Origin: an uncultured Alphaproteobacteria bacterium
GTDB taxonomy: Bacteria > Pseudomonadota > Alphaproteobacteria > Micropepsales > Micropepsaceae
Direction: 5' to 3'
NCBI GenBank assembly: GCA_903837555.1
Contig: CAILUV010000037.1
Location: 1-34,047 of the forward strand
Length of the DNA stretch: 34,047 bases
The translations under genes and the position numbers were made by a program. Shown piece after piece: positions 15,736-24,392 of the stretch (position 1 is the stretch's first letter; every line of letters starts with the position of its first letter). The notes under the pieces are model-generated. The model did no database searches. It saw only the letters and a program-made list of their open reading frames with translations, and was not told the DNA's origin.

Positions 15736-16740
15736 TCATATGAGACCGGCGCGCAGGCAGTCGTGGATGTGCAGGATGCCGGCGGGCTTGCCACTGCCCT
15801 CATCCACCACGAAAAGCTGGGTGATCTTTTTCTCCGTCATCAGGCCCAGCGCTTCGGCGGCGAGCTGATCGGGGCGGGCAATCTGCGGCCCCCTGGTCAT
15901 CACATCGCGCGCGGCGCGGTTCTCGAATCCCTGCTCGGCATGGCGCCGCACATCGCCATCGGTGACGATACCCACCAGGTTGCCCACATCGTCGACGATG
16001 CCGACACACCCCATCCGGCCAGACGCCATGGTCAGCAGCACATCGCGCATGCCGGTGTTTTGCGCCGCCAGCGGCATCTCGCCGCCGCTGTGCATCAGGT
16101 CGCAGACGCGCACCAGGGCGCGGCCCAGCGATCCGCCGGGATGAAAATCGCGATACTGGTCGGGCGAGAAGCCCTTGCGCTCCATCAACGCGACCGCCAG
16201 CGCATCGCCCAAGCTCAGCATCATGGTGGTGGAGGTGGTAGGTGCCAGCCCCATGGGACAGGCTTCGGGCTCACGCGGCAGCACCAGCTTCACGTCCGCA
16301 GCCTTGATCAGCGTGGAGTCCGGATTGGCGCCGATGGCGATGATGGGAAGGCCGTGACGCTTGGCATAGGTGATGAGGTCCGACAGCTCCGCCGTTTCGC
16401 CGCCCCAGGACAGCAGCAGCAGCGCGTCCTGGCGGGTGATGGCGCCCATGTCGCCATGGCTGGCTTCGGCGGGATGAACGAAATAGGCCGGGGTGCCGGT
16501 GGATGACAGGGTCGCGGCGATCTTGCGGGCGATGTGGCCCGATTTGCCCATGCCGCTGACGATGACGCGGCCCTTGGCGGCCAACACCAGATCCACCGCG
16601 TGGGTGAAGTCGCCATTCAGGCAGTCGGCCAGGGTGCCAAGCGCCGTGGCGGCCGTGGTCAGCACCCGGCGGGCTGCCGACAGGTCGCTGGCGGCTGCGC
16701 CGCCCGTCACGGGAGTGAGTCTGGCCTTGGAGGATGACAT
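15736..16740 (-). CDS. kdsD: Arabinose 5-phosphate isomerase (KpsF/GutQ family)
   Basis: A 334-residue protein with an N-terminal SIS domain (VIVSGMGKSGHIARKIAATLSS, HPAEASHGDMGAI, LLSWGGETAEL) and two CBS domains at the C-terminus (VLLTMASGRMGCVGIVD, VTDGDVRR, MTEKKITQLFVVD, GILHIHDCLRAGL). It converts ribulose 5-phosphate to arabinose 5-phosphate, the first committed step of Kdo synthesis. Its linkage to lptCAB fits, because Kdo is in every LPS molecule. It leads the minus-strand operon; a TATAAT -10 sequence is 26 bases upstream. Confidence 0.95.
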   Translation of the reverse strand: MSSSKARLTPVTGGAAASDLSAARRVLTTAATALGTLADCLNGDFTHAVDLVLAAKGRVIVSGMGKSGHIARKIAATLSSTGTPAYFVHPAEASHGDMGAITRQDALLLLSWGGETAELSDLITYAKRHGLPIIAIGANPDSTLIKAADVKLVLPREPEACPMGLAPTTSTTMMLSLGDALAVALMERKGFSPDQYRDFHPGGSLGRALVRVCDLMHSGGEMPLAAQNTGMRDVLLTMASGRMGCVGIVDDVGNLVGIVTDGDVRRHAEQGFENRAARDVMTRGPQIARPDQLAAEALGLMTEKKITQLFVVDEGSGKPAGILHIHDCLRAGLI

Positions 16741-16765
16741 TTAAGCCTTTGATATTAATACGTAA

Positions 16766-16771
16766 TTATAC
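16766..16771 (-). promoter_or_regulatory. Candidate -10 box of the kdsD-lpt-rpoN operon
   Basis: On the minus strand the sequence is TATAAT, in an AT-rich patch (16748-16789) that is unusual for this GC-rich window. It lies 26 bases before the kdsD ATG. No good -35 is visible at 16-18 bases, so the assignment rests on the -10 and the AT context. Confidence 0.4.
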
Positions 16772-16828
16772 GCATATCAGCTTAAGCTTCTCCGGGTTAC
16801 GGAGGCGTTAAGCGAATTTCGTGCCAAG

Positions 16829-16864
16829 TTTCGCGCGAAATGGGACGGACCGCAAGGCGGCCCG
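16829..16864. repeat. Perfect palindrome and GC hairpin between kdsD and rnd
   Basis: TTTCGCGCGAAA (16829-16840) is a perfect 12-base palindrome. CGGACCGC (16846-16853) pairs with GCGGCCCG (16857-16864), including one G-T pair, around AAG. The hairpin lies 62 bases downstream of the rnd stop but lacks a T-run. The palindrome could be an operator for kdsD. Confidence 0.4.
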
Positions 16865-16925
16865 GTTTACGGTGCAAACGTGCCGTCTACTGAAGGACTA
16901 ACGGGCGAAGATGTCCCCGCGCACG

Positions 16926-17537
16926 TCAGTGCGCAAAAATATCAACGTCTTCCCAGCCAGCCAGATCGAGTTCGGCGCGGGCCGGCAGGAAGTCGAAACT
17001 GGCCTGGGCCAGGTGGGTGCGCCCTTCGCGCGCCAGCATCGCATCCAGCACGGTCTTGAGCTGGTGCAGGTGCGCGACATCGTTGGCGGCATAGGACAAC
17101 TGTTTTTCGGTGAGAACCTTGGCGCCCCAGTCGGACGACTGCTGCTCCTTGGACAGTTCGACGCCCAGCAGCTCGCGCACCAGATCCTTTAAGCCATGCT
17201 TGTCGGTATAGGTGCGCACCAGCTTGGAGGCGATCTTGGTGCAATAGACCGGCTTGCACTCCACGTTCAGATACCGGCGGAACATGCCGATGTCGAAACG
17301 GGCGAAATGGAACAGCTTGGTGACGTTTGGGTCGGCCAGCATCTTCTTCAGATTGGGCGCGGCGTAATTGCCGGCGGCGAACTGCACCGCATGGCACACG
17401 CCATCGCCCGACGACAATTGGGCCAGGCAGAGCCGGTCGCGGAACGGGTTGAGCCCCAGCGTTTCGGTATCGATCGCCACCACCGGACCCAGATTGAGCC
17501 CGTCCGGCAAGTCGTTCTGATGCAGCTTGATCTTCAT
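16926..17537 (-). CDS. rnd: Ribonuclease D, short form
   Basis: A 203-residue 3'-5' exonuclease consisting only of the DEDDy domain. Catalytic residues are seen as D23 and E25 in AIDTETLGL, D82 in HFARFDIGMF, and Y149 and D153 in LSYAANDVAHL. The two HRDC domains of E. coli RNase D are absent, as is usual for this short alphaproteobacterial form. It trims structured RNA such as tRNA precursors. It sits upstream of kdsD on the same strand with 185 bases between, the conserved alphaproteobacterial order. Confidence 0.93.
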   Translation of the reverse strand: MKIKLHQNDLPDGLNLGPVVAIDTETLGLNPFRDRLCLAQLSSGDGVCHAVQFAAGNYAAPNLKKMLADPNVTKLFHFARFDIGMFRRYLNVECKPVYCTKIASKLVRTYTDKHGLKDLVRELLGVELSKEQQSSDWGAKVLTEKQLSYAANDVAHLHQLKTVLDAMLAREGRTHLAQASFDFLPARAELDLAGWEDVDIFAH

Positions 17538-17576
17538 GACGGCTCAATAGCGCAGGAAGCGTTAAATTCATAGACT

Positions 17577-18272
17577 ATGGCCATGCAGACAGGCCGGGCC
17601 AGGCAATTACGGGAGCAATGGGGCGGAATCGCCTTTTCCGTATTGTTGCATGGCGTGCTGGTGCTGGCCCTGATCTGGTATCTGGCGGGCAGGCCGTCGC
17701 TGGAAGAAACCGTATTCCGCGCCCTGCCCGTTGATCTGGTCATTGGCGGCACGATGGGACAAGGCAGCGCCGCGCCACCTGCGCGCATGCAGGTGACAAG
17801 GCCGCAAGCCGACAGCGCACCGGTGCAATCCGGCACCAGGCCCAACAGCGTGCGCATGCCGGTCGATCCGATGACCGCGCGGCTGCAGGCGCTGGCGCAG
17901 CTTCGCGGTGCCGATACCGCGCTGGCCAGTGCCGATGCTGGCAGCGGCGGCGCAGGCGGCGGTGACGGCAATTACGCGTTGAAGGATTTTATCCGGGCCC
18001 AGATATTGCGGCGCTGGCTGCCCGATCTGGGCGTTGCAGGCGCGCGCAACCTGCCTGTGGTGGTGGAGGTGCGGTTGCTGCGCAGCGGCGTCATCGAGGA
18101 TGTGCGCATTGTCGATCAGGTGCGCTTTCACAATGACGGGACATTCCGCAACATGGCGCTGAGCGCGCGCAACGCCGCGCTGCTGGCATCGCCGATCCAA
18201 CTGCCGCCCGGACGTTACGACCGCGTCACGGTGCTGAACATCGATCTCGATCCCAAGGCCGCGCTACGGTAG
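17577..18272 (+). CDS. TonB/TolA-like energy-transducing protein
   Basis: A 231-residue protein. One N-terminal membrane helix (IAFSVLLHGVLVLALIWYLAG) with a cytoplasmic basic start is followed by a Pro/Ala/Gln-rich periplasmic linker (about 65-135). The C-terminal domain, DFIRAQILRRWLPDL then LPVVVEVRLLRSGVIEDVRIVDQ, resembles the TolA/TonB C-terminal fold in its RRW and VxVxLxxxGxI patterns. No ExbBD or TolQR genes are nearby, so the partner is unknown. It is divergent from rnd with only 39 bases between, and its stop overlaps the converging SUMF1-type gene by 9 bases. Confidence 0.68.
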   Translation: MAMQTGRARQLREQWGGIAFSVLLHGVLVLALIWYLAGRPSLEETVFRALPVDLVIGGTMGQGSAAPPARMQVTRPQADSAPVQSGTRPNSVRMPVDPMTARLQALAQLRGADTALASADAGSGGAGGGDGNYALKDFIRAQILRRWLPDLGVAGARNLPVVVEVRLLRSGVIEDVRIVDQVRFHNDGTFRNMALSARNAALLASPIQLPPGRYDRVTVLNIDLDPKAALR

Positions 18273-19163
18273 ATCGCGCGCCAGTCGAAATCCGGTCAGC
18301 GTGGAATAATCATAATCGCCGCTGCCATTTTCCGCTGCGCCCGCGCGCGCAGCGCTGCGGATAAATATCGGCACATTGTTCCACGAACCGCCGCGAATGC
18401 TGCGCCGGATGCAGAATGCGTCCTTCCAGGCGCTGCCATCGGTGGGCGCGCCGACATAAGACGGATGCCAGCAATCGGCGGTCCATTCCCAGGCATTGCC
18501 CAGCATGCCCACCACACCGAACGGATTGGGCGCAAAGCTGGTCACCGGGGCCAGCAGCTTGTTGTCCCACTGGCTGCCGCAGCCATTGCAGTTGGCATGG
18601 CCCTGCCCGATCTCTTCGCCCCACCAGCGCGCGGTGCTGGTGCCGGCGCGCGCGGCATATTCCCATTCCGCCTCACTGGGCAGGCGATAGGGATTACGAT
18701 TGCTCAGCGCCGGTCGGGCGGCGCGGGCGCGTGCATTGATCCAGGCGACAAAGGCTTCCGCGTCTTTCCAGTCCAGGCATACCGCCGGCCACAAGGGCGG
18801 CTCGACATCCGTGGGTGTCGCGGCCTGGCCGCGGAACAACTGCTTCCAGCCCAGCCCCCACATTTCATTGCAGGGCTTGGGGCGGTAGCCGGTGGCGTTG
18901 AGAAACGACAGGAACTGGGCGCTGGTGACCGGGTATTTTCCCAGCGCAAAAGCCTTGATGGTCACCACATGCTGAGGGCCTTCGGAATCAAAACGGCCGG
19001 CTTCGCGGGCCGGGCTGCCCATCAGGAATTTTCCGGCCGGGATCGCCACCATCTCCGGGCATTCGGCGCATTCGGTGAAATTGCGCTCCAGCGGCGCCTG
19101 TCCGCCCACCAAAACAACGACAGCCAGATGCAGGAAGATGCGCGGCAGGATCATGGCGTGCAT
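18264..19163 (-). CDS. Exported SUMF1/FGE-fold protein lacking the formylglycine cysteines
   Basis: A 299-residue protein with a signal peptide (residues about 1-21). The SUMF1 fold is clear: EMVAIPAGKFLMGS, HVVTIKAFALGKYPVTSAQF, AVCLDWKDAEAFVAWIN, YRLPSEAEWEYAARAGT, NPFGVVGMLGNAWEWTADCW and the end SIRGGSWNN with GFRLAR. True formylglycine-generating enzymes have two catalytic Cys shortly after RGGSW; here the segment reads NNVPIFIRSAAR with none. It is therefore not expected to activate sulfatases, and none is encoded nearby. Other Cys residues (C30, C33 and CNGCG) may form disulfides in the periplasm. The role is unknown. Confidence 0.85.
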   Translation of the reverse strand: MHAMILPRIFLHLAVVVLVGGQAPLERNFTECAECPEMVAIPAGKFLMGSPAREAGRFDSEGPQHVVTIKAFALGKYPVTSAQFLSFLNATGYRPKPCNEMWGLGWKQLFRGQAATPTDVEPPLWPAVCLDWKDAEAFVAWINARARAARPALSNRNPYRLPSEAEWEYAARAGTSTARWWGEEIGQGHANCNGCGSQWDNKLLAPVTSFAPNPFGVVGMLGNAWEWTADCWHPSYVGAPTDGSAWKDAFCIRRSIRGGSWNNVPIFIRSAARAGAAENGSGDYDYSTLTGFRLARDLP

Positions 19164-19216
19164 AAGAGCAGGAACGGGCGGGCACGCAACGAGTTTTGGC
19201 TTAAAGAAGAGACATC

Positions 19217-19762
19217 ATGACCCAAATCACCCATTCCGAAGTCATTGCCTTCTGGCGCGAGGCCGGACCCAGCAAATGGTTCGGCGGCGGCCCGGCGTTC
19301 GACGCCGAGATACGGGAGCGCTTCAGCGATACCCATCTGGCGGCGGCGCGGGGCGATCTGGCGGACTGGGAAAACACGGCGGAAGGGGCGCTGGCGCTGT
19401 TGCTGCTGGTCGACCAGTTTCCCCGCAACCTGTACCGCCACTCGGCGCATGCCTTCGCCACCGACGAGATGGCGCGGTCGGTCGCCGAGCGGGCGCTGGC
19501 GCGTGGCTTCGACGCCAAGACCGATGCGGCGCTGCGCGCTTTCTTCTACCTGCCCTTCGAGCATCACGAGGATGCCGCGTCCCAGGCGCGGGCCGTGGCC
19601 TTGTTTGAAAAGCTTGGCGACAAAATGGGGCTGGAATACGCCCAGCTCCATGCCGACCTGATTGCCCGCTTCGGGCGCTTTCCGCATCGCAACGCGGTGA
19701 TGGGACGAATTTCCACACCCGAAGAGATCGCGTACCTCGCGCAAGGCGGTTTCGCGGGCTGA
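19217..19762 (+). CDS. DUF924 family protein
   Basis: A 181-residue all-helical protein. The start EVIAFWREAGPSKWFGG, LLLLVDQFPRNLYRHSAHAFATDEMA, AFFYLPFEHHEDAASQ, and RFGRFPHRNAVMGR are the signatures of DUF924 (PF06041), related to TPR-like helical proteins. AAGAAGAGAC precedes the ATG. It is 24 bases from the glycerate kinase on the same strand and may share its transcript. The family has no established function; no signal peptide is present. Confidence 0.92.
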   Translation: MTQITHSEVIAFWREAGPSKWFGGGPAFDAEIRERFSDTHLAAARGDLADWENTAEGALALLLLVDQFPRNLYRHSAHAFATDEMARSVAERALARGFDAKTDAALRAFFYLPFEHHEDAASQARAVALFEKLGDKMGLEYAQLHADLIARFGRFPHRNAVMGRISTPEEIAYLAQGGFAG

Positions 19763-19786
19763 AACATCTCTTTATAACCGCCGCCC

Positions 19787-20884
19787 ATGCATATCCTGAT
19801 CGCCTGCGACTCCTTCAAAGACGCGCTTGCCGCCGACGGCGTTTGCCGCGCCATCGCCGCTGGCCTGCGCCAGAGCCACCCCACGGCACGCATCACCGAG
19901 ATGCCCTTGTCTGACGGCGGCGAAGGCCTGCTGGATGTGCTGCGTGGACCGCTGGGGCTTTCCTGGATGGAAAAGGACGTCGCCGATCCCCTGGGCCGCG
20001 TCATCAAAGGCCGCTATGGCCTGTCGGCTGACCGCCAGACCTGTGTGGTGGAAATGGCGGAGGCCAGCGGGCTGCAGCGGTTGACGCTGGCGGAGCGCAA
20101 TCCGCTTGCCGCCTCCACCTTCGGCACGGGTCAGTTGCTGGCCGACGCCAAAACCCATGGCGCCAGGCGTGCGATTCTGGCGATCGGCGGCAGCGCCACC
20201 AATGATGCCGGCATCGGCGCGGCCGCGGCGCTGGGCTGGGGTTTCCTGGATGCCCGCGGCAATGCCGTGGAGCCCAATGGCGCAAACCTGAAGAACGTCA
20301 CACGGCTGGTCCCGGTGTCCGCGCCTTTCGAGAGCATGGAAGTGCTGTGCGACGTGACCAACCCGCTGTTCGGCCCCACCGGCGCGGCCTGGATTTACGG
20401 CCCGCAAAAGGGCGGCACCACCGAAAGTCTCACCGTCCTGGACGAAGGCCTTCGCCACATCGCGGCGCTGGTGAAAGACCAGCTTGGCCGAGACATCGCC
20501 ACCACGCCCGGCGCGGGCGCGGCGGGCGGACTTGGCTTCGGCGCCATGGCCTTTTTCGGCGCCACGCTTCGGCGCGGCATTGAAATCGTGCTCGACATGA
20601 CGGGCTTCGACGCCGCGGCAAAGCAGGCCGACGTGATCATCACCGGCGAAGGTCATCTGGATGGGCAGAGCGCGCAGGGCAAACTGATCCAGGGCCTGTG
20701 TGGGCGTGCCGGAATCACGCCTGTGATCGCGCTGAGCGGCAAGCTGTCGGCCTCGCCCGAGCAGCTTAAGGCTATCGGCCTCAAAGCCGCCTATTGCATC
20801 AATGCGGAAGAAAAGCCGCTGGCCGAGATGCTCGCCAACACCGCCGCCAATCTGGAAAAGACCGCTGCAAAACTGACGCTCTAA
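19787..20884 (+). CDS. Glycerate 2-kinase
   Basis: A 365-residue kinase of the GarK/GlxK family (PF02595), which phosphorylates D-glycerate to 2-phosphoglycerate with ATP. Visible motifs are the start ILIACDSFKDALAA, MPLSDGGEGLLDVL, VEMAEASGLQRL, AILAIGGSATNDAGIG, GAGAAGGLGFG and TGEGHLDGQSAQGK. Length matches the family (about 375-380). It could act downstream of the hydroxypyruvate isomerase at 29578 through tartronate semialdehyde, but no reductase for that step lies in the window. The gene converges on the EEP-family gene with 10 bases between stops. Confidence 0.94.
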   Translation: MHILIACDSFKDALAADGVCRAIAAGLRQSHPTARITEMPLSDGGEGLLDVLRGPLGLSWMEKDVADPLGRVIKGRYGLSADRQTCVVEMAEASGLQRLTLAERNPLAASTFGTGQLLADAKTHGARRAILAIGGSATNDAGIGAAAALGWGFLDARGNAVEPNGANLKNVTRLVPVSAPFESMEVLCDVTNPLFGPTGAAWIYGPQKGGTTESLTVLDEGLRHIAALVKDQLGRDIATTPGAGAAGGLGFGAMAFFGATLRRGIEIVLDMTGFDAAAKQADVIITGEGHLDGQSAQGKLIQGLCGRAGITPVIALSGKLSASPEQLKAIGLKAAYCINAEEKPLAEMLANTAANLEKTAAKLTL

Positions 20885-20894
20885 GATTGGCGCT

Positions 20895-21587
20895 TTAATG
20901 AATCCCGATCAGCGCGCTGTCTTCCAGCGACGGCGTGCGGAAGGCGCCCGACACGGTGATATCCAGCACCATGGGGTGATGATCGCTGGGGCCCTTATCC
21001 AGAACCTCCGAAGCCGAACAGACCAAGCCGCGCGCAATGCAGCGATCCAGCCGCAGATTGACGATCTTGCCGGCGCGGTGCGTGCGTCGGCGCGGCCCGA
21101 TATCCGTGAAGCCCTGAAGCCCCACCGGACCCACCGCATTGAAATCGCCGATGATGGCGGCCGGGCCTTCCATCTGCTCGATGATGTGACGAAGCTGGAA
21201 GCGGTTGAGAAACTGGCCATGGCTAAGATGCACATTGGCAAACGTGATGTCGCGAAAGCTGATCAGTTGCGCCAGGCGCGGCGGCACCCGCCCCGGCAGG
21301 ATGGAGCCCGGCAGGCGCAGTTCGGTGGAGGCCGGAAAGGGATGCGGGCTCCAGGCCGCAAGGCCATAGATTCGAGACTGCATGGGATGACGGAAAAAAT
21401 GCCCGCCCACCAGCGACGGCAGGGTGACGATGTCTTCGGTGCATTCCTGCAGCAGCAACAGGTCGGGGTGATGACTTCTCACCAGCTTGGCGACATCCTC
21501 CACGCCAGCACCGACCCGGCGCAGCAGATTCCAGCTCACCACGCGCAGCGGACTGTCGGCGGAATGATTGGGGAAGGACGGCGCCAT
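20895..21587 (-). CDS. Endonuclease/exonuclease/phosphatase family protein
   Basis: A 230-residue metal-dependent phosphodiesterase/phosphatase of the EEP superfamily. The expected catalytic elements appear in order: VVSWNLLRR (Asn), LLLLQEC (Glu), FANVHLSHGQ (His), AIIGDFNAVGP (Asp-Asn) and GPSDHHPMVL (Asp-His). No signal peptide is present. It is divergent from cardiolipin synthase with 111 bases between. A role in phospholipid or nucleic-acid phosphodiester cleavage is possible, but the substrate cannot be told from the sequence. Confidence 0.9.
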   Translation of the reverse strand: MAPSFPNHSADSPLRVVSWNLLRRVGAGVEDVAKLVRSHHPDLLLLQECTEDIVTLPSLVGGHFFRHPMQSRIYGLAAWSPHPFPASTELRLPGSILPGRVPPRLAQLISFRDITFANVHLSHGQFLNRFQLRHIIEQMEGPAAIIGDFNAVGPVGLQGFTDIGPRRRTHRAGKIVNLRLDRCIARGLVCSASEVLDKGPSDHHPMVLDITVSGAFRTPSLEDSALIGIH

Positions 21588-21698
21588 ATTCGGCCCTGAA
21601 TGCGTTATAGAAAACGATGCCTATTTAAACTGGCGGAATTTCAGCAAGTTTCAAGTCTATATCCCTGAACAGCATAAGAAAAACGGCCCAACCGGAAA

Positions 21699-23129
21699 AT
21701 GTTTCCCCTCCCCATCACATGGTCCGCCCCGCTGCTGGAGGCGGTGGCTCTGGTCTTCTATGTCCTGCTGGCCGGGTCGGTGACGGTCGATATCCTGCTC
21801 AAAAAGAACGACGTCCCCCGCGCCCTGGGCTGGATCGGCCTGGTCTGGCTGACGCCGATCTTCGGCGGGCTGCTCTATTACCTGTTTGGCATCAACCGGG
21901 TGACGCGCCGCGCCGTCAAAATGCGCTGGCTGGATGCCCGGAAGGGCGGCCCGGGCGCTGCCTGTCCCGACACGGCGGAGCATATCGCGCTGCTGTGCGC
22001 CGCCAGCGGGCGGATCACGGGCGAGCCGCTGGCCGCAGGCAACGCCATGCGGGTGCTGGATAGCGGCGACGAAGCCTATGGCGTGATGCTGGACGAGATA
22101 CGCGGCGCCAAGAACTGTATCGCCCTCACCTCCTATATCTTCCGCAACGACGCGGCGGGGCGCCAGTTCGCCGACACCCTGATCGAAGCGGCGCAGCGCG
22201 GCGTGAAGGTGCGCGTGCTGCTGGACGGCATCGGCGCCGGCTATTTCTTCATTCCTATCCTGCACCGCATGCGGGCGGGTGGGGTTCTGTGCGAACGCTT
22301 CCTGCACACCTGGTTGCCCTGGCGCATGCCCTTCCTCAACATGCGAAACCATCGCAAGGTGCTGGTGGTGGACGGCCGCGTCGCTTTCACCGGCGGCATG
22401 AATATCGGGGCCGAAAATTCCAGGCGTCTCTCCGGTGCGGATGCCATCACCGACACCCATTTCCGTCTCGAAGGGCCGGTGGTGCGGGTGATCATGGATG
22501 CCTTCGCGCGCGACTGGACCTTCACCACCGAGGAAGTGCTGGACGATCATTGCTGGTGGCCGCCACTGGCGCCGGTCGGCGACGTCTTCGCGCGCGGGGT
22601 GCGCTCAGGCCCCGATGCCGACATCTACAAATCGGAAATGATCCTGGGCGCGGCGCTGTCGCTGGCCCGCAAGCGCATCCGTATCGTCACGCCCTACTTC
22701 CTGCCCGACCCGCGACTGCAATTTGCCATCGCCCAGGCCGGCATACGCGGCGTGGAGGTGCAGATCGTCATCCCCACCAAGACCGACCAGATCGTGATGG
22801 ACTGGGCCATGCGCGGGCACCTGCGCTTCTTCCGGCATATCAAGGCCTGCATCATCGCCACGCCCAAACCGTTCGATCATTCCAAGCTGTGCACTGTGGA
22901 TGGGGAATGGAGCTGGATCGGCTCGTCCAACTGGGACGCGCGCAGCCTGCGACTGAATTTCGAGCTGGATGTGGAATGCGTCAACCGCGATTTCACCGCC
23001 CGGTTGGACGCGATCATCGACGACAAGATCGCGCGCGGAACCCGCATCGAACCCGAAGCGCTGGCATCGGAGCGCATGTGGTGGCGGCTGCGCAACGCGG
23101 CGGCGCGGCTGCTGATGCCTTATCTTTGA
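21699..23129 (+). CDS. cls: Cardiolipin synthase (phospholipase D family)
   Basis: A 476-residue membrane enzyme. Two N-terminal membrane helices (LLEAVALVFYVLLAGSVTVDI; ALGWIGLVWLTPIFGGLLYYL) precede two phospholipase D HKD motifs: NHRKVLVVDGRVAFTGGMN and DHSKLCTVDGEWSWIGSSN. This is the ClsA-like architecture that joins two phosphatidylglycerol molecules to cardiolipin plus glycerol. The last residues overlap the stop of the converging MFS gene by 10 bases. Start choice rests on the membrane segment; only a close GGAAA precedes the ATG. Confidence 0.93.
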   Translation: MFPLPITWSAPLLEAVALVFYVLLAGSVTVDILLKKNDVPRALGWIGLVWLTPIFGGLLYYLFGINRVTRRAVKMRWLDARKGGPGAACPDTAEHIALLCAASGRITGEPLAAGNAMRVLDSGDEAYGVMLDEIRGAKNCIALTSYIFRNDAAGRQFADTLIEAAQRGVKVRVLLDGIGAGYFFIPILHRMRAGGVLCERFLHTWLPWRMPFLNMRNHRKVLVVDGRVAFTGGMNIGAENSRRLSGADAITDTHFRLEGPVVRVIMDAFARDWTFTTEEVLDDHCWWPPLAPVGDVFARGVRSGPDADIYKSEMILGAALSLARKRIRIVTPYFLPDPRLQFAIAQAGIRGVEVQIVIPTKTDQIVMDWAMRGHLRFFRHIKACIIATPKPFDHSKLCTVDGEWSWIGSSNWDARSLRLNFELDVECVNRDFTARLDAIIDDKIARGTRIEPEALASERMWWRLRNAAARLLMPYL

Positions 23130-24187
23130 TTCTTGGCGATCCACCAGATCGCCAGGCCACCCAGCGCCAGCCCCGCGCCGACAAAGCCGGTGGAGGAAAG
23201 ACCCAGCCCATGCGCGATGGCGATGCCGCCCAGCAGCGGCCCCAGCGCGTTGGCGACATTGAAGGCGGAATGGTTGAGCGCGGCCGCCAGCGTCTGCGCC
23301 TCACCCGCGACATCCATCAGCCGCGTCTGCAGCACTGGGCCCATTGCCCCGCCAAGGCCAATCAGAAAAACCGCCAGCGTGATGGTCCAGATATTCCCGG
23401 TCAGGAAACTGTAGAGACACAGCGTGGCGGCGAACCACAACAGCAGCCAGCCCGCCAGCGCCATCAGGTTGCGATGGGCAAAACGCGGCACAACCATCAA
23501 CCCGATCATCATGCCGGCTCCGAACACGGCAAACACCGGTGGTATCCAGGACGGCGGCGCCTGCGTCACCACCAGCAAGGTGTCGGCCAGATAGGTGTAG
23601 ACCGTGAAGAAGCCGCCGAACCCAACCGCGCCGATGCCCAGCGTCAGCCACAGATGTCGGTTCTTCAGCCCGCGCAGTTCAGCGAGCGGACTGGCGTCTT
23701 TTGCGGGCGGCTGGTGCGGCGCAAAGAGCGCCACCAATGCCGCGGTCAGCAGCGACAGGATCGCCACGACGCCAAAGCCCCAGCGCCAACCTGCCGCCTG
23801 GCCCAGCCAGGTCGCCGCCGGCACGCCCACAATGGTGGCCGCCGTCAGCCCCATCAGCACCCGAGCCGACGCCTGGGCGCGGCGCTCGTGCGACACCAAC
23901 GACGCCGCCACCAGCATGGCGATGCCGAAATAGGCGCCGTGCGGCAGGCCGCTGAGAAAACGCAAGGCCATCATCGTCTCATAGGATGTCACCAGGCCAG
24001 TCAGCCCGTTGGCCAGCGCGAAGAGCAGCATCAGGCCAACCAGCAAGGTCCGGCGCGCGATTCTGGCGGCCAGCACCGCGATCAGCGGCGCGCCGATCAC
24101 CACGCCCAGCGCATAGGCGCTGATCACATGCCCGGCGGTCGGCGCGTCGATGCCCAGGTCCCGCGCAAAGTATGGCAGCAGGCTCAT
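23120..24187 (-). CDS. MFS exporter of the AraJ/DHA1 type, start unresolved
   Basis: A major facilitator with SLLPYFARDLGID, ISAYALGVVIGAPLIAVLAAR (motif A region), RFLSGLPHGAYFGIAMLVAASLV, a central loop and six C-terminal membrane segments. It resembles AraJ-like drug/sugar efflux proteins of about 390 residues. The ATG at 24187 gives only 355 residues and cuts off the first membrane helix. The same frame continues upstream as FALAVGGFAIGTTEFATM, the family's normal helix 1, and stays open to a stop at 24314-24316. No in-frame ATG, GTG or TTG exists there, so either a CTG (24286 or 24247) is used or the start has been lost. Confidence 0.88.
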   Translation of the reverse strand: MSLLPYFARDLGIDAPTAGHVISAYALGVVIGAPLIAVLAARIARRTLLVGLMLLFALANGLTGLVTSYETMMALRFLSGLPHGAYFGIAMLVAASLVSHERRAQASARVLMGLTAATIVGVPAATWLGQAAGWRWGFGVVAILSLLTAALVALFAPHQPPAKDASPLAELRGLKNRHLWLTLGIGAVGFGGFFTVYTYLADTLLVVTQAPPSWIPPVFAVFGAGMMIGLMVVPRFAHRNLMALAGWLLLWFAATLCLYSFLTGNIWTITLAVFLIGLGGAMGPVLQTRLMDVAGEAQTLAAALNHSAFNVANALGPLLGGIAIAHGLGLSSTGFVGAGLALGGLAIWWIAKNQR

Positions 24188-24392
24188 GGTGGCGAATTCG
24201 GTGGTGCCGATGGCAAAGCCGCCAACGGCCAGCGCGAAATGGACCAGATCAGGATGAGCCGGATTGGAAGATGATGCGCGCGACAGGAAAAGACCTTGCG
24301 TTGGACGCCTGATCTATAGACGCGTCCGGTGGGCGAACAATGCGGCTAAACCGCACCGTAGATATTTGCGGCGTATCTCTGCCGCGCCCCTA

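Noticed and set aside
17577-18272. Member of a complete Tol-Pal or ExbBD system
   Set aside because: No tolQ, tolR, tolB, pal or exbBD genes are present on either side.
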